Of a DNA stretch of 64,000 nucleotides, positions 20,330 through 32,330 are shown piece after piece (within the stretch, counting starts at the first letter, position 1; each line of letters opens with the position of its first letter). The stretch is from Cycas panzhihuaensis. Taxonomy: Eukaryota > Cycadophyta. Location of the stretch: the NCBI GenBank assembly GCA_023213395.1, contig CM041465.1, positions 192,145,741 to 192,209,740 on the forward strand, written 5' to 3'. The notes beneath the pieces are model-generated. The model saw only the letters and a list, made by a program, of their open reading frames with translations. It was not told the DNA's origin and ran no database searches. Position numbers and translations under genes: made by a program.

Positions 20330-22248
20330 CTTAACATTAACCCCCCTATCTTAACTAAAGGTCACTTATGACCTTACTTAGTTGTAACTAATGAGTCTAC
20401 TAACCAAACAAATACTAATTATACTACTTGAATTATAGAAGCTTAAATTAGAGTTTTACACGTGTATGGAATAAAAAATATTTTCCCAAAAGATGTAGTT
20501 AGTTTAAGAGGATAGATGTGTCTCTCAAAGGTACCCAAAACACATTCCCAATAGTAGTATTTCATAAAAAGCAATAATTGTTAAAGTAACATAGTTCATC
20601 ATTAGATCATTATTCATACAACTTAACTGTAAAAGGACCAACCAAATTACCCAGATGGATTCATCGCCCAACCAACCAAATTCCTAAAGAGGAAATCACC
20701 CCTGCTCTAGAGCACATAATATAAATATTGGAGTTTGGTATGTCACTCCTCTCTCAAATCTATATCTTATCCTAAATGACTTTTTTGGTCACAAATCTAC
20801 AAATAGATACTGCTAAAATATTTATGAGCATTCCCACTGCACTTAACTTATATAATCAAATATGGAAATGCCATGCCACATATGGTTTAATCTTGTTAGA
20901 CTCTCTCTCTATATGGCTCGTGTATCCTATACCATGTATTGCATGACTGGTAACCCTATATGTATCATCATTGGATCTCACCATAATGAGGTTGTGTGTT
21001 TCACATCACAATAGCACTCGCCAATGATGAAATTATTAATATGTACCCTCCATGCATCACTCATGTACACAATAACAAGAATAAGAATAAAGAGGGGACT
21101 CACCCAACCCTCACAAGAAAGGGGACTTGCTCAACCCAAATTCGTATCATGATTTTAGAGGAAAGAGGACTTGCTTAAGTTAAATTCCTTTCATATTACA
21201 AAGGGGACTCACCCAACCCAAATCCCACATGCCAATTGAAATTTAGCATTATCAAAATAGTCTAATGGGAATAACATAGTAATGGACATACACATTCATG
21301 CTACTTACCAAACTTATCCCTTACACTGGGTGGAGGTAAACTCTAAGAGACTCCAATGTGAGCTGAATTATGCATTACAGAATACTACTCTAGGGTATGA
21401 TTATACAATGTATGTAATCCAACTTTGGTAAAATTCAACCATAAAGAGTTTATAAAATCACCACTAAGAGATTTAAATATCCCCCCCTCATCATCCCTTT
21501 AAGAATTAGGCTCAAATACCTAGTCTTCGTGTCTTAGAAGGACTCTAGTTGCATTTTGGTTTCTCACCACCTTTGTTTAATGCTTTAACTTTCATTGCCT
21601 TCCCCAAATACAAAGGGATGGAAGAAGATCTCATTTTCTCTTTATTTTCCAACTAAATACTCCCCCCTTAGTGAGTTAGTTTGCAATTATTAATGCCAAC
21701 AAGCCTTTATGGGAGGTTTTACCCTGCGATGGTTGTATTAGGGCTTATAATTATTATAGTTGAAGTAGTTTCCCTCTACTTTCTTATAAAAATCATCAGA
21801 ATATCTCTACATTTGATGTCCTTATACATCCCTCTTCTTGGCATATTGACACCTTCAATGGGTACCCTATTAATCTAATTTAACATTATTTTATCTATTA
21901 ATGAGAATGTTTTAGTGAAATTGTGAGTGTTTGTAAGTTGCACTCTTGTTCGACTTCACTATATTATCAATACATTAGGCTTAACTATGTACATTATATT
22001 TGCATGGATAATCCATCTTTTTGTTTTGATAATGTAGGTCTATGATCAAGGATTCTAATGCAGTTGGAATCAATTGAATCTAACCTTAGATGAGTGAGTT
22101 ATAATCATTCTTATAGAGCACAAAAATCAAGACATTTTTCTTATAAATCCTTTGCTTTTGTAATCTTATATGCATATGTTTGGTCTCACTAATTCATTTA
22201 AGAAAGTGCAAAAGCATTAGAATGTATGAACATGAGCTCTAATACCAT
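20330..22248. other. Unassigned AT-rich stretch, possibly gypsy 5' LTR plus other repeats
   Basis: No coding frame is recognisable. A short degenerate tandem repeat lies at 21093-21237. TCCCCCCTTA at about 21661 resembles a polypurine tract on the minus strand. The last bases, GAGCTCTAATACCA (22235-22248), are a primer-binding-site-like sequence next to the LTR at 22249. Confidence 0.4.
21093..21237. repeat. Degenerate tandem repeat with GGGGACTCACCCAACCC core
   Basis: Four imperfect copies start at about 21094, 21121, 21165 and 21203. They share RRGGACTYRCYCAACCC, with spacers of unequal length. Confidence 0.65.
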
Positions 22249-22569
22249 ATTAAAAATAAATTAACTATGAACATAATAGATTAAATGGGTGAGTGAATAA
22301 ACAGAAAATGAAGCACAATGAAGATAAAGTCTGTACATGTTAATACAATGAAATAGAAGAATCCCTAAAGTTCAAATTAGAATAAGAATGATGTATATAC
22401 TTATAGTACAGCTCGACACATATGTGAAAACCCTTAATGGTCAACTTGTTGTAAGTTAGCACATATTTCTATATGGCACACAACTTTAGGAGACCTCAAA
22501 TATAAAATAAAAATAAAATGGAGAGAGTGTGAATAGGGATAAATATGTAATTGGGTATTACCCTCAGCA
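22249..22569 (-). repeat. LTR of D/E family (3' LTR of element D)
   Basis: Direct repeat of 29538-29861 and related to 34168-34484 and 37228-37520. The right edge ...CTCAGCA is followed by TTCCCCCCTATTATAG, a polypurine tract on the minus strand, which makes it a 3' LTR for the body on its right. It also has a primer-site-like sequence on its left, which would make it a 5' LTR for something to the left. Confidence 0.85.
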
Positions 22570-24545
22570 TTCCCCCCTATTATAGATAATTACGTAAAAT
22601 AAAATATCATATCAAAAGTATAAATTTGCGTCTTCAAATGAATGCTAGAATACAAGTTGTTACAATGATATAATCTATTATTGATGTCTATATAAAGTGA
22701 ACTTGATCTACTAGATCACATGGATAACCAACCACTATGACTGCCAGTTAGCTAGGATGTTCCTTTATGTGTGTGGTATAGTCAATGTCAAGTCAACTCC
22801 ACCTTATGAACACACCATCCTATATAGACAGATAGGTAATCTATTAAATAAATATATAAGAGTAGTTAAAAAGGGGATCCCACCTCAATATGGGATAATA
22901 CAAGTAGTTCTTTAATTACAATAAATAATACAAGTCGCTCTTCAGGTACAATATAGGGATTTTTATTATATATCCATGATTTAATCCTTGGGCATCTTAG
23001 TCATCCCTCTTTCACTAAAGGTCATTACGAGAAGTGTCTATTTTCCTCCTTTACATATATACTTCATGGTGCTATAATATAATCGACTATCATGCTAGTC
23101 TTATATATTAAAAGTCATTGTAGTGATGCCCTTCATACTATATGCGTACACTTTTAATAATTCTAAATGCTCTTTGCTCTTTGTGTGGATCTTTCTATAG
23201 GTGTCTTCTTATTCTCCTTCTCTATGTAGGACTTCAAATGGTGGCTAGTATAGATGAAGCACCTGCTCCCATCGATGTTGATGTGACCTATATAGAGTAT
23301 GTTAGGTGGAAGACTATCATTACAATAACAATATTAAACAATTTTAATGGCACTTTTAATCTTGTTAGTCTAGCAACTACTCATAACACTAATATTCAAA
23401 ATGGTAATTTCTACCCCAGCTCCATGGCATTCAATAATCATCATAATTGACATCAACAATAACAACATAATAGTAATCCATGTTGGAATGTATGATAGTT
23501 AGCTCTATGTGTAGGTCACCCTCTTGTCATCAAATGTAGGATAGAGCTTTTAAATAAAGAGGCACATAAGATTTGAATACTATAAATAAAGATATCTAAT
23601 TTTTTTCAAGCCCTTGAGGGTTTTATAACTTCAAACTGTAGAGATCTAAATAGAAATTAGAAACTCTTTTTAACAAAAAAATATATAATATATTCTCCTA
23701 TTTTAGGCATGATTTCTTCAACTTTATTGTAGTACATTTCATAGGGCATGATAGCAAATAAAATAACTCTTACATTTCTCTTTCTCTTTTTTTAAGAACA
23801 TGCAATTATAAAATAAAGGATAGATACTCAAAGTCTTTCTATCAACTATAATAAAAATACATCTTTTGATATTTAAGTAACCTTCATAATAAGACATAAA
23901 AGACAATCATTTTTTGTCATATTTCCATTATCTCTTGACAAGAGATTGCTATGTTTATAGGTTGATCAAACCTACAATTGTGGCAAATTTTAGCTTCAGT
24001 TTTTATCAATAAACAACAACTTTAAAATGTTGTTTTGTAACTTCATGTAAAATACCCACATGCAATTTTTTATGGGCCCATATACAACTAAAAAATTGGT
24101 CATAAAAGATACATAAATCTACCTTTTTATCTTTCGTAAAACCTCTCTATTATAGCATCAAATTGCTCCAAAATAGGCTTCAAAACAACCACTAACAACT
24201 CCTCCAAACAAGCTTTAAAAAATGACCTTTTAACAATTTTAATTAGGATTCAAAATAACCTTATAAAAACATCAAGATAGCCCTTTAAAATGACTTATAA
24301 AATAGTGATAAAATAGCCCCAAATATGTCTCAAATAATAGTAAAAAGATAGCACCTGAAATCTATATTTCTATATTAAAAAATAATCCTTAATAAACTTG
24401 AAAAGGATAACAAACTAGGTCATTTAATCAGGCACTAAAAAGAGGTTCCTTAAATAACATTTAAATGGCTCTAAAAAATTTGAAAGCTAGGCTCTGAGGT
24501 ATTGCCCTTAAGGATTGAACCTTGGGCTATGATACAATATTTAAA

Positions 24546-24595
24546 TGTATGAATGTCAGCTTTGATACCATGTTGAAATATATGAATGCTAGCTC
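24546..24595. repeat. Duplicated primer-binding-site segment in element D
   Basis: Text equivalent to GTATGAATG-CAGCT-TGATACCATGTTGAAAT occurs, and then a second, similar unit ATATGAATGCTAGCTC runs into element C and continues at 29525 as AGCTCTGATACCATGTTGAAA. With C removed, two tandem units of about 33 bp remain. Confidence 0.65.
24591..24595. repeat. Target-site duplication of element C, left copy
   Basis: AGCTC is repeated at 29525-29529 directly outside the other LTR. Confidence 0.92.
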
Positions 24596-24967
24596 TGAAG
24601 AGAAAATATAACTACAGAGTAATGTGATAATAGAACTTTAAACCATGCGAAAAATAAATAGCATAAACAAGTTAAGCACTTAATAAAGAACACCAGAAAA
24701 TTCAAGTCTAAGCATAGACCTTTTTATTAATCTAAGCAATAGTTAAAGAATTACAAAGATGAATAAATCCCAACTCTTCTCATCGACTCATTAAAGACTC
24801 ATCCACAACCATGTTATATGTGCCGTTACATAAGAATATATAGATACAACATTACAAAATATTGTCTTGTGATTTTACAATATAATGGGCATAAACCACA
24901 AAGGGACTCGGGTGTAATGCATATACCCATGTAACTAACACTTACAAAGTGTTCAACATATCTAACA
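24596..24967 (-). repeat. Element C 3' LTR (372 bp)
   Basis: Starts TGAAGAGAAAATATAACT on the plus strand and ends ACATATCTAACA. It lacks the GC-rich block found in its partner; the deletion is larger than the one in the 5' LTR of element A. The polypurine tract follows at 24968-24981. Confidence 0.93.
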
Positions 24968-25059
24968 ATCTCCCACTTATTGAACACTCTATAAGAAACC
25001 TGCATACACAACTACTTAATGCCAAAATCACAAACACCCATTGCAATTCTATACTATCT

Positions 25060-26470
25060 AATTTTTTTTGTGCTAACAATCTTGGTCAATGAGTTTGAAG
25101 CATTCTCTTATGTAGCAATCTTCTACAAATCCACCTTGTGATCTTGAACCATTTCCCTTACAAAATGGAACTACACATTAATATGCTTCAATCGAGCATG
25201 AAAAAATAGGATTCTTTGCTAGGTAGATTGTACTTTGACTATCACAATCTATCCTCACAACATCCTACTTGAAGCTAATATCTATGCATAATCTCTGTAA
25301 CCAAACCACTTCCTTGAACGTATGAGTAGTTGCCATATACTTTGCTTCTGTGCTAGAAAGGGCCATAACTTCTTATCTTTTACTCATCCAACTGACTGTG
25401 CCACCACAAAGAGTAAAAACATACTTGCTTGTAGATCTTCTGCTATCAAGATCTCCAGTCCAATCAACATTAACAAAACCTCTCAGGTTCACTATTTTAC
25501 TCTCTACAGGATCTTCTTGATAGCAAATTCTATAATCTGATGTACCCCAAAGATACTTGAAAATCCTTTTCACAGCTAGCCAATGCTCCTTGTCCAGGTT
25601 TAACATATACCTGCTAACTACTCCCATTATATGAGTAATGTTTGGTCGAGTGCAAACCATCGCAACACTAACATAAGAGACAAATGCCATGCCTTCAACT
25701 TCTTGGTGAGTCCTTAAGTATGGTTCATCTAATAATTTTAAACTACTAGAAAGAGGAACATTAACTAATTTACTATCCTACAACCTGAACCACTACAATA
25801 TTGTGTACTGTCTTTGGCTAAGCCAAATCTTCCTATTTCTCCTATCCATTTTAATCACAATGCCCAGAATAAAATATGCAGCACCAAGGTCATTCATCTC
25901 AAAGTAAGATGCCAATTAGCCTTTCATAAGTTGGCTCATTTCTTTATTGTTACTAACTAAAAGGATGTCATCGATATATAAAGCTAGAACAACAAAATAA
26001 TCACTAACCTGCTTATAATAAACACAATGATCTACTTTGCTATGCACAAAGCCATCCGCTAATATATGTGAATCAAACTTCTAATACCACATCCTTGGTG
26101 ATTGTTTCAAGCCATATAATGACTTCTTCAACCTACACACCATATTCTCCTTTCCTACAACTTCAAACCCTTCAAGCTATAATATAAATTTCTTTCTCGA
26201 GGTCACTGTGAAAAAATGTAGTCTTCACATCCATTTAATCCACCTCAAGTTCGTAGGTAGTTGTTATAACTAACAAAAATCTAATTGAAGTAACTTTTAC
26301 AACATGAGAAAATACCTCACCAAAATCTATTCCCTTGACCTGGGAATAGCCCTTTGCTACTAAGCAAGCCTTGTATATTTTTATAGTACTATCTGCCCAA
26401 AACTTCTTCTTAAAGATGCATTTGTTATCAACAAGTTTTCTACTATTACGTAGATCCACCAAATCCTATG
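25060..26470 (-). pseudogene. Element C reverse transcriptase and RNase H, broken
   Basis: RT N-terminus (26235-26462): YKACLVAKGYSQVKGIDFGE and SIRFLLVITTTYELEVD. The catalytic motif near 25960-25985 reads LYIDDILLV with both Asp kept. RNase H start (25373-25690): MAFVSYVSVAMVCTRPNI, then KRIFKYLWGTSDYRICY, DVDW-GDLDSRRSTSKYVF-like text and SWMSKR. The frames are separated by stops, e.g. around 25700-25950. Function as in element A. Confidence 0.88.
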
Positions 26471-27570
26471 TGTTATTTTTATCCAAGGTAATCATTTCTT
26501 CTTGCATGGCCTTCATCCAGAGTTGGATCTCTTTCGAGTCCAAAGCCTCTTGAAAAGTACCTAGATCATTATCTATAGCAGATAAAATAAAAGAGGAGCG
26601 ATAGAAGTCTTCAAGAATATACCTTCTAGACTGTCTTCTCTCATAAATTGATCTCCTCAAGATGTGAGCTTCTTGAGGTTGAGCTACCTCTACAACTGGT
26701 CTTTCCTCTTTAGCTAACTCATATTCTGATGGAGAATCTTCAACCCTTGCCTCAAAGTATACCTTCATAGAGTGTTCCTCTATTTTTTCATCGTAATTTA
26801 GAGACTTGAACTTCTCTCTAAAGATAACATCATGACTATATAAAACTTTTTGTATTTTAAGGTTATAAAGCTTATACCCTTTAACACCATCATCATAGCC
26901 AATGAAAATAATATTTTGTGCTTTGAAATCAAGCTTAGTCCTTTGTTGTCTAGGAAAGCTTCATAACCAAAAACTCTAAGATGATCAAAAGATGGTTTCT
27001 TACCAGACCACAATTCTTCAAGTGTTACTAAGGCAATTATTGGTGATCTATTTATCATGTAGTGTGTAGAGATCATAACCTTAGCCTAGAATTTCTTCTC
27101 TAATCTAGCAACACTGAGCATACTCCTCAATCTCTCTAGTAAGATCCTATTCATTCTTTTAGCAATTCCATTCTATTGTGGTATATAGGGGATTGTCTTT
27201 TGTCTTGCTATCCCACACAACTTACAGAACTACTCAAACTCCTTTGAGAAAAACTTGTCTCCATTGTCAGTCCTTAGTATGTTGATTTGCTTATCACTCT
27301 AATTTTCAACTAAGGCATTGGGTTCTTTGAATTTACTAAAGACTTCATATTTCTGCCTAAGAAAGTATAACCATGACTTTCTCGAGAAATCATCTACGAA
27401 TGAGATAAAGTATTTGTACCCACCTAATAAGGGAACATCAACAGGTCTGAAAACATCGGTATGCACCAATTGTAGAATACCATTTGCCGTCTTCGAGATT
27501 GAAGGAAAACTAACCTGATTATGTTTTCCATACACAATGCTCACAGAAATCAAAATCAAAGGAGTCATTA
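26466..27570 (-). pseudogene. Element C linker and integrase, broken
   Basis: The linker frame (26466-26768) is acidic, with ERRQSRRYILEDFYRSSFIL and FQEALDSKEIQLWMKAMQEE, the copia segment just before RT (EA...W--AM-EE). Integrase frames: 27299-27568 (LVHTDVFRPVDVPLLGGYKY, FVDDFSRKSW) and 26798-27076 (HYMINRSPIIAL, RVFGYEAF). The DDE core between them is disrupted. Confidence 0.87.
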
Positions 27571-28130
27571 ATTCTAGAGATGTCTTCTACCATACCTTTA
27601 GAGAATAAATCATGGAGGTCTTTCTCTCTAATATGGCCTAATCTTTGATTCCATAGCATAGTTTTACTAGTAAGTGATGTTTGAGTCCTCCCTACATTAT
27701 TGATACTTTTCATAATAGCTGGATTGCAACTACTAGCACACACTATGCTTACATCAAGCTTGTATAGTGTTCCAAATAGAAGCCCTCTTACTAACGCCAA
27801 TGCTCCTCGAGCCATTCGACAACTATTTTTATTAAAAACCACTTCTATTCCTACAACACCCAATTGACTGATAGACAATAGACTCATAGCTCGACCAGGA
27901 ATATAAACTCATATCAAGGATAGTTTTAACCTTTCCATCCCCAAATTGAACCTTTACCCTTCCATAACCCATAATTTTAAATGGGTAATAATCCCCAAGA
28001 AATACTTTACCTCCATCAATACTTGTGTATTCACAAAACCACTCCCTGTGGGGAGTAATATGAAGCGAAGCACTTGAGTCAATTAACCAAGACTCAACAT
28101 TTGACAACTTACCCAAGGTTACCAAATAAT
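27519..28130 (-). pseudogene. Element C protease and GAG-pre-integrase
   Basis: The protease frame (27832-28125) carries WLIDSSASLHITPHREWFC and FKIMGYGRVKVQFGDGK; catalytic Asp kept as DSSA. The next frame (27519-27887) carries SLLSISQLG, then LWNQRLGHIREKDLHDLFSK and FCEHC, the zinc-binding GAG-pre-integrase. The two frames overlap at 27832-27887 but are not in phase, a frameshift between protease and the downstream part. Confidence 0.88.
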
Positions 28131-28940
28131 CATTGCCATCAGCTTCATCGGAGGCCTTTGCTATTGTGGAAGAAGTAACTTTAGGTGACTTTCTCTTATT
28201 AACCTTAACTCAACACTGGCTCTTCATATGGACAACCTTCCCACATCTCTAACATACCAAGGGGCCTCTGCCTGGAGATTTGTTTTTCCTCTAGATTTTG
28301 ACCATCTATTCTTAGGCCTTTATTGGTCGTAATCTAATGTACAACCTCTTATCGCTTATTTTGAATAATCCTTAAAAGATTTTTACCTTGTCTCTTCTAA
28401 TAGTAGAGCAGTAATAACATTATCAAATTTTAGGGTGGGAGAAATCGTGCTACTAATAATCATCACAAGATTATCTCATGAATCAAGAAGCGAACATAAT
28501 ATAATAATACACTTATCTTTTTTAAACATTGTTACCCCAACTGAAATAAGTTGGCTCACCACGGTGTTAAATGCAGTGAGATGATCTGTAATTACATCTC
28601 CATCACTCATCCTGAGTGAATACAATATTTTCTAAAGAAATAACTTATTAATGAAGGACTTAGTCTGATACAAAGCCTTTAACTTTCTCCACAGATCTTT
28701 AGTCGTAGACTCTATGGCAACATTCAGCAACATCGTGTCTGAAAAGTATAACCTTATCGAACTGATTGCTTTTTAATCAAGCTTCTTCCTATTTTTATCA
28801 CCCATAGTTGCAAGCTTTATTCCTACCACAGTGATCTATTGATCCTTCTTGATGAGGATATCTTCCATCTTAAGCTTCTATGACTTAAAGTTTTGGCCAT
28901 TAAACTTTTCAATCTCTATCTTTGTAGTACTTGCCATGAT
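28130..28940 (-). pseudogene. Element C gag, broken
   Basis: Minus-strand text includes IEIEKFNGQNF, MEDILIKKD, ATMGDKNRKKLD, LWRKLKALYQTKSFINKLFL and LYSLRMSDGD, collinear with element A gag. A zinc-knuckle segment lies near 28220-28265. Many stops; no frame long enough to stand alone. Confidence 0.8.
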
Positions 28941-29010
28941 CTTCGTACTCAAGTTCACAAAACAAAGCTTCCATTTATCAAATGGCTTTCTATAAAACTA
29001 AAACCCTTAA

Positions 29011-29023
29011 CTTTGATACTAGA
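29011..29023 (-). other. Element C primer-binding site, decayed
   Basis: On the minus strand TCTAGTATCAAAG precedes the gag leader and follows the 5' LTR, corresponding to TGGTATCAGAG with changes. Element A keeps the intact version at the same place. Confidence 0.7.
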
Positions 29024-29524
29024 TAAAGAGAAAATATAACTGTAGAAGCAATGTGATAGTAGAACTTTAAACCATGCAAAGCACAAATAGCATAAACAAG
29101 TCAAGCACTCAATAAAGAACATCAGGAGATTTAGGTCTAAGCATAGAATTTTTATTAATCTGAGTAATAATTAAAGAATTACATAGATGAACAAACCCCA
29201 ACTCTTCTCATCAACTCATGAAAGACTCATCCATAACCATGTTATATATGCTAATACATAAGAATATATAGATACAACATTACAAGATACCACATTATAG
29301 TTTTACAATACAATGGGCATAAACCACGGGCTGATAAAGACTTCCATAAGACACCCAAAAAAATTTCTCGAGGGTTCTTGCCCTTGAACCTCCACCTAAG
29401 GGGCTACTAACCCCCTAAACCCCCTAGTTGGGGGCCCTATAATAGCCCCCTAGACCCCAAAAAGGGGCTTGGATGTAATGCTTATACCCATATAATACTT
29501 GCAAAGTGTTCAACATATCTAACA
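29024..29524 (-). repeat. Element C 5' LTR (501 bp)
   Basis: It includes a decayed GC-rich block at about 29360-29465 (GGGGGCCCTATAATAGCCCCC). Ends TCTAACA before the target duplication AGCTC. Confidence 0.93.
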
Positions 29525-29537
29525 AGCTCTGATACCA
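29525..29537 (-). other. Element D primer-binding site
   Basis: On the minus strand TGGTATCAGAGCT is an intact iMet site directly after the D 5' LTR. Its last bases form the target duplication of element C, so C landed inside it. Confidence 0.88.
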
Positions 29538-29861
29538 TGTTGAAAAATAAACCAGCTATGAATACAATGGACTAAATGAGTGAGTGAATGAATAAAGAAA
29601 TAAATCACAATGAAAATGAAGCATGTACATGTTAATATAATGGGATGGAAGAATGGACAAATTTTAAATTAGAATAAGGATGATGTATATACTTATAGTA
29701 CAACTCACCACATGTATGAGAACCCTTAATGGTCAACTTATTGTGAGTTGGAACATGCTTTTATATGGTATATAACTCAAAAAGACCTCAACTATAAAAT
29801 AAAAATAAGTTAGAGAGAATGTGAATATAGATAGATATGTAATTGGGTATTACATCCAATA
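29538..29861 (-). repeat. Element D 5' LTR
   Basis: Partner of 22249-22569. It starts TGTTGAAAAATAAACC on the plus strand and ends ATTACATCCAATA. Confidence 0.88.
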
Positions 29862-31000
29862 AAAATGAGGTTCTTTATTTATGCTTTATATTTTGTAACT
29901 TCATATTTTATTCACATGTATTTTCTACTTGGTAGTTTATTGTGAGTTTACAAAATGTTTACTTTTGCCTATTATTCTTTTATTTCATAAATTTGAAACT
30001 TTGGCATTATAATCTATACTTAGTGGTTTATGTGCAAATTTATAAAAGAGTATTCACCCATGATGTTATTTTGTAATTTTACAACTTAGTTATTCTATGT
30101 ACTTGCTTAGTGGTCCACTTACAAAATTGCGATGGGTTCATTACTCATATACTTTGTTTCTGTGACTTCATAAGATGATGTTTGAAGAGTTCCACCTAAT
30201 GACTTATTTGTAAATTTATGAGAAACTCTTACTTACAAATTTACTTCACAATTTTGCATCTTAGTCTTTTTAACTCTACCTTTGATGACCCATTTACAAG
30301 TTTGTAAAAAACTTTCTTTAAAAAAAATCCACTTAGAGGTCCACTTCAAATATTTATAACTTTTATCTCCAATGTCCATTTTTAGTGTTCCACCATTCAT
30401 TAGAAAGCTAGAAATCTCTTTTTTTACTTGGTGGTTTTATCTTCTATAAATTATGTGATAGACAATGAATCTTACACCTTAAAAAAGTCATGAAAGTCTT
30501 TGAATCTAACACCCATCGTTATATTCATTTCCCCCCTATTATTCTCTTATTCATATCATATGCTCCCCTATTTGTAGTACCCATTTAAGTAATTTGCATA
30601 CTTTTATATTATGTAAGTAATAAACAAAGAGTGATTTTATAATAGGTAAGGTGTTGAAAAAAAGAAAAAAGACAAATAACTTAAGTCTAAATAGACTACA
30701 ATCTTTATATATAAATAGTTACTAAGATAAATAATCATAATGGTTCATCCTCACACCTGATGAAGTATTTATTATGTATTCACCTCATATGAGATGAATA
30801 GAACTTGAAATACTTTACATATTTTCTAGAGTTATGGCATGACCAAGGATGGTTAAGGAACTAGGTCCTTACATTCATCTAATTGTATAAATCTCTACCT
30901 CTATAATATAATTATGTAAAGTAAAACAATTGTTAATATCTAGTGACACATAGAAGAGAACATTTTTAAATTTGAGAGGTGAGATGGCTGCCTCAATTAC
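29862..31000. other. Unassigned AT-rich stretch
   Basis: No coding frame is recognised. It has many short repeated phrases, such as TTACAAATTTACTT, TTTACAAGTTTGTAAA and ACTTAGTGGT. A loosely similar style recurs at 48520-48990, but I could not establish a real alignment. Confidence 0.4.
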
Positions 31001-32330
31001 CTCTCCTTCAAGCATAGCATTCAATTATTGTTCCACTTTCTGTAAAGCTTTGTTAGTCTCTCTTTCTATTCTAATAACCTGATGGCTTCATACACACTCA
31101 AACCTAATAGATTGCATAATCCTTAAGGATGTCATAGCTATCATTAGTCTTGTCTATAGAACTACTAATATTCTAAGACTATAAACCATTTATGGTATTT
31201 TAAATCCCTCTTAAGATGTTATAATTTCTTAAAGAATTTAAAGGAGTAGAAGTCCTTGGATTAATAGAAGTAAGCTTACATCAATTAATGTCATGGCCTC
31301 CTTGTTTAGATGACATATCTTAGTAGTCTCAAAATCAAATTCTCCCTCTCCCACATAAGCTGATATATCCCCATCTAAGTCAAATGAGATTGATGTAACG
31401 GCTTGTTTATTTCCATCTAAGCCACCAACTATTTCTTTGAATCTAATAGCCTATTCATCAATCATTTAAGGATTAAGTTTAATGTTAGTGTTTCCATTAA
31501 AGGGTTTATCCTAAGGCCTTTCTAAAATAGTAAGCTTCTTTGAGCATTATTCTTTTTCTTACTTTTCTAAGAGCTATATCTCATTATTCATTCTTTTTAA
31601 TAGTGTTTAAGTCTAAGAATTAAGACTAGTTAACAAGTCTCATTCTTAGAAGTCATCAATAAGGAAAACCTATTTTACTATCCTTTATCATTATTTCCTC
31701 AAATTTAAGAACCATTAGTTTTGTAATTCGAATATCTTTTAGTGACTTAAAATTAACCAAAAATCTAGTTTCTGAATCTAGTCCCTTCATAAACCATCCC
31801 ATTTGTAGTACTAGTGTAGGATGATAAGCTTAGTTAATAGAGTTCATAGTTTTATAAAATTTTACAACATAATCTTTAACACTTTCTTTTATACCCTTCT
31901 TTATGGTTGAAATGTTGTTCACCAAAGAAGTGGTTAATTTTTTATTGAGATAGATAGGATGAAAATAATTCATCAAAGTCTGTTGGTTAGTAATGGATCT
32001 AGTTGGTAATATTTTAAACCATTAAGCTACTTCTCCTTCTATAGTATTAGCAAACATGCAAACAACCACATATATATTAGTGATATTAAACATCTTGCAT
32101 ATGGTTGAGAAGTTTCCAAGATGTTGTTCTTCTGTGATCCTTCTAACTCCCCTAAACTTAACATACACATCTTATAACTTGTTTGGAACATCATTTATAA
32201 TTATTCCTAAAGCTAATAGATCATTAATAATCTAAAGTGTGTAATCTCTTTCCTTATGCAAATTAGCCATTAGGCCTCCTCCTTGATTAAGATTGACCAT
32301 TTCAACTTCAAAAATCCATTAGTTTTTCAT
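31000..32330 (-). pseudogene. Ty3/gypsy-type gag relic
   Basis: The clearest part is 31900-32330 on the minus strand: VKFRGVRRITEEQHLGNFST, ICKMFNITNIYV, VCMFANTIEGEVA, WFKILPTRSITNQQTLMNYF and IKKGIKESVKDYVVKFYKTM. This is the retrotransposon gag (capsid) pattern (R-FKG---EEHL--F---C--FN, A--WF--LP--SI--W--F---F, Q-ESV-DF--RF). Stops occur at expected Trp codons. Text from 31000 to 31900 is probably the rest of gag; no pol is attached. It may belong to an element broken by later insertions. Confidence 0.7.

Larger units (their letters stand above)
22570..24595. other. Element D internal region, no coding sequence recognised
   Basis: The regions nearest the two LTRs align by eye with element E; for example, GGGCCCA-ATACAAC, CAAAATAGGCTTCAAAA and CTTAAGGATT-AA-CTTGGGCT occur in both. 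An open frame on the plus strand at 23142-23450 has no recognisable domain and no counterpart that I can see in E. Confidence 0.65.
24596..29524 (-). mobile_element. Ty1/copia element C, complete, degenerate (A family)
   Basis: A minus-strand copia element has a 372-bp 3' LTR, polypurine tract AAGTGGGAGAT, polyprotein from about 28940 down to 25060, decayed primer site and 501-bp 5' LTR. Target duplication AGCTC. Sequence and domain order follow element A throughout. It inserted into the primer-binding site of element D. Confidence 0.95.
22249..29861 (-). mobile_element. Element D, LTR retrotransposon without pol, carrying element C
   Basis: The body (22570-24595) is about 2 kb of AT-rich sequence with no gag or pol I can find. 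It shares its region near the polypurine tract (22570-22800) and its region near the primer site (about 24040-24560) with element E, so the two are one family. The 5' LTR is 29538-29861. Copia element C (24596-29524) sits inside its primer-binding site. The flanks TACCA and AAAAT do not match, so no target duplication supports the outer ends. Confidence 0.75.

Noticed and set aside
21093-21237. Possible CRISPR-like array
   Set aside because: Copies and spacers are irregular, the repeat is degenerate, and the context is a plant retrotransposon region.
23142-23450. 102-residue plus-strand frame in the body of element D
   Set aside because: No recognisable domain and no counterpart seen in element E; likely chance.
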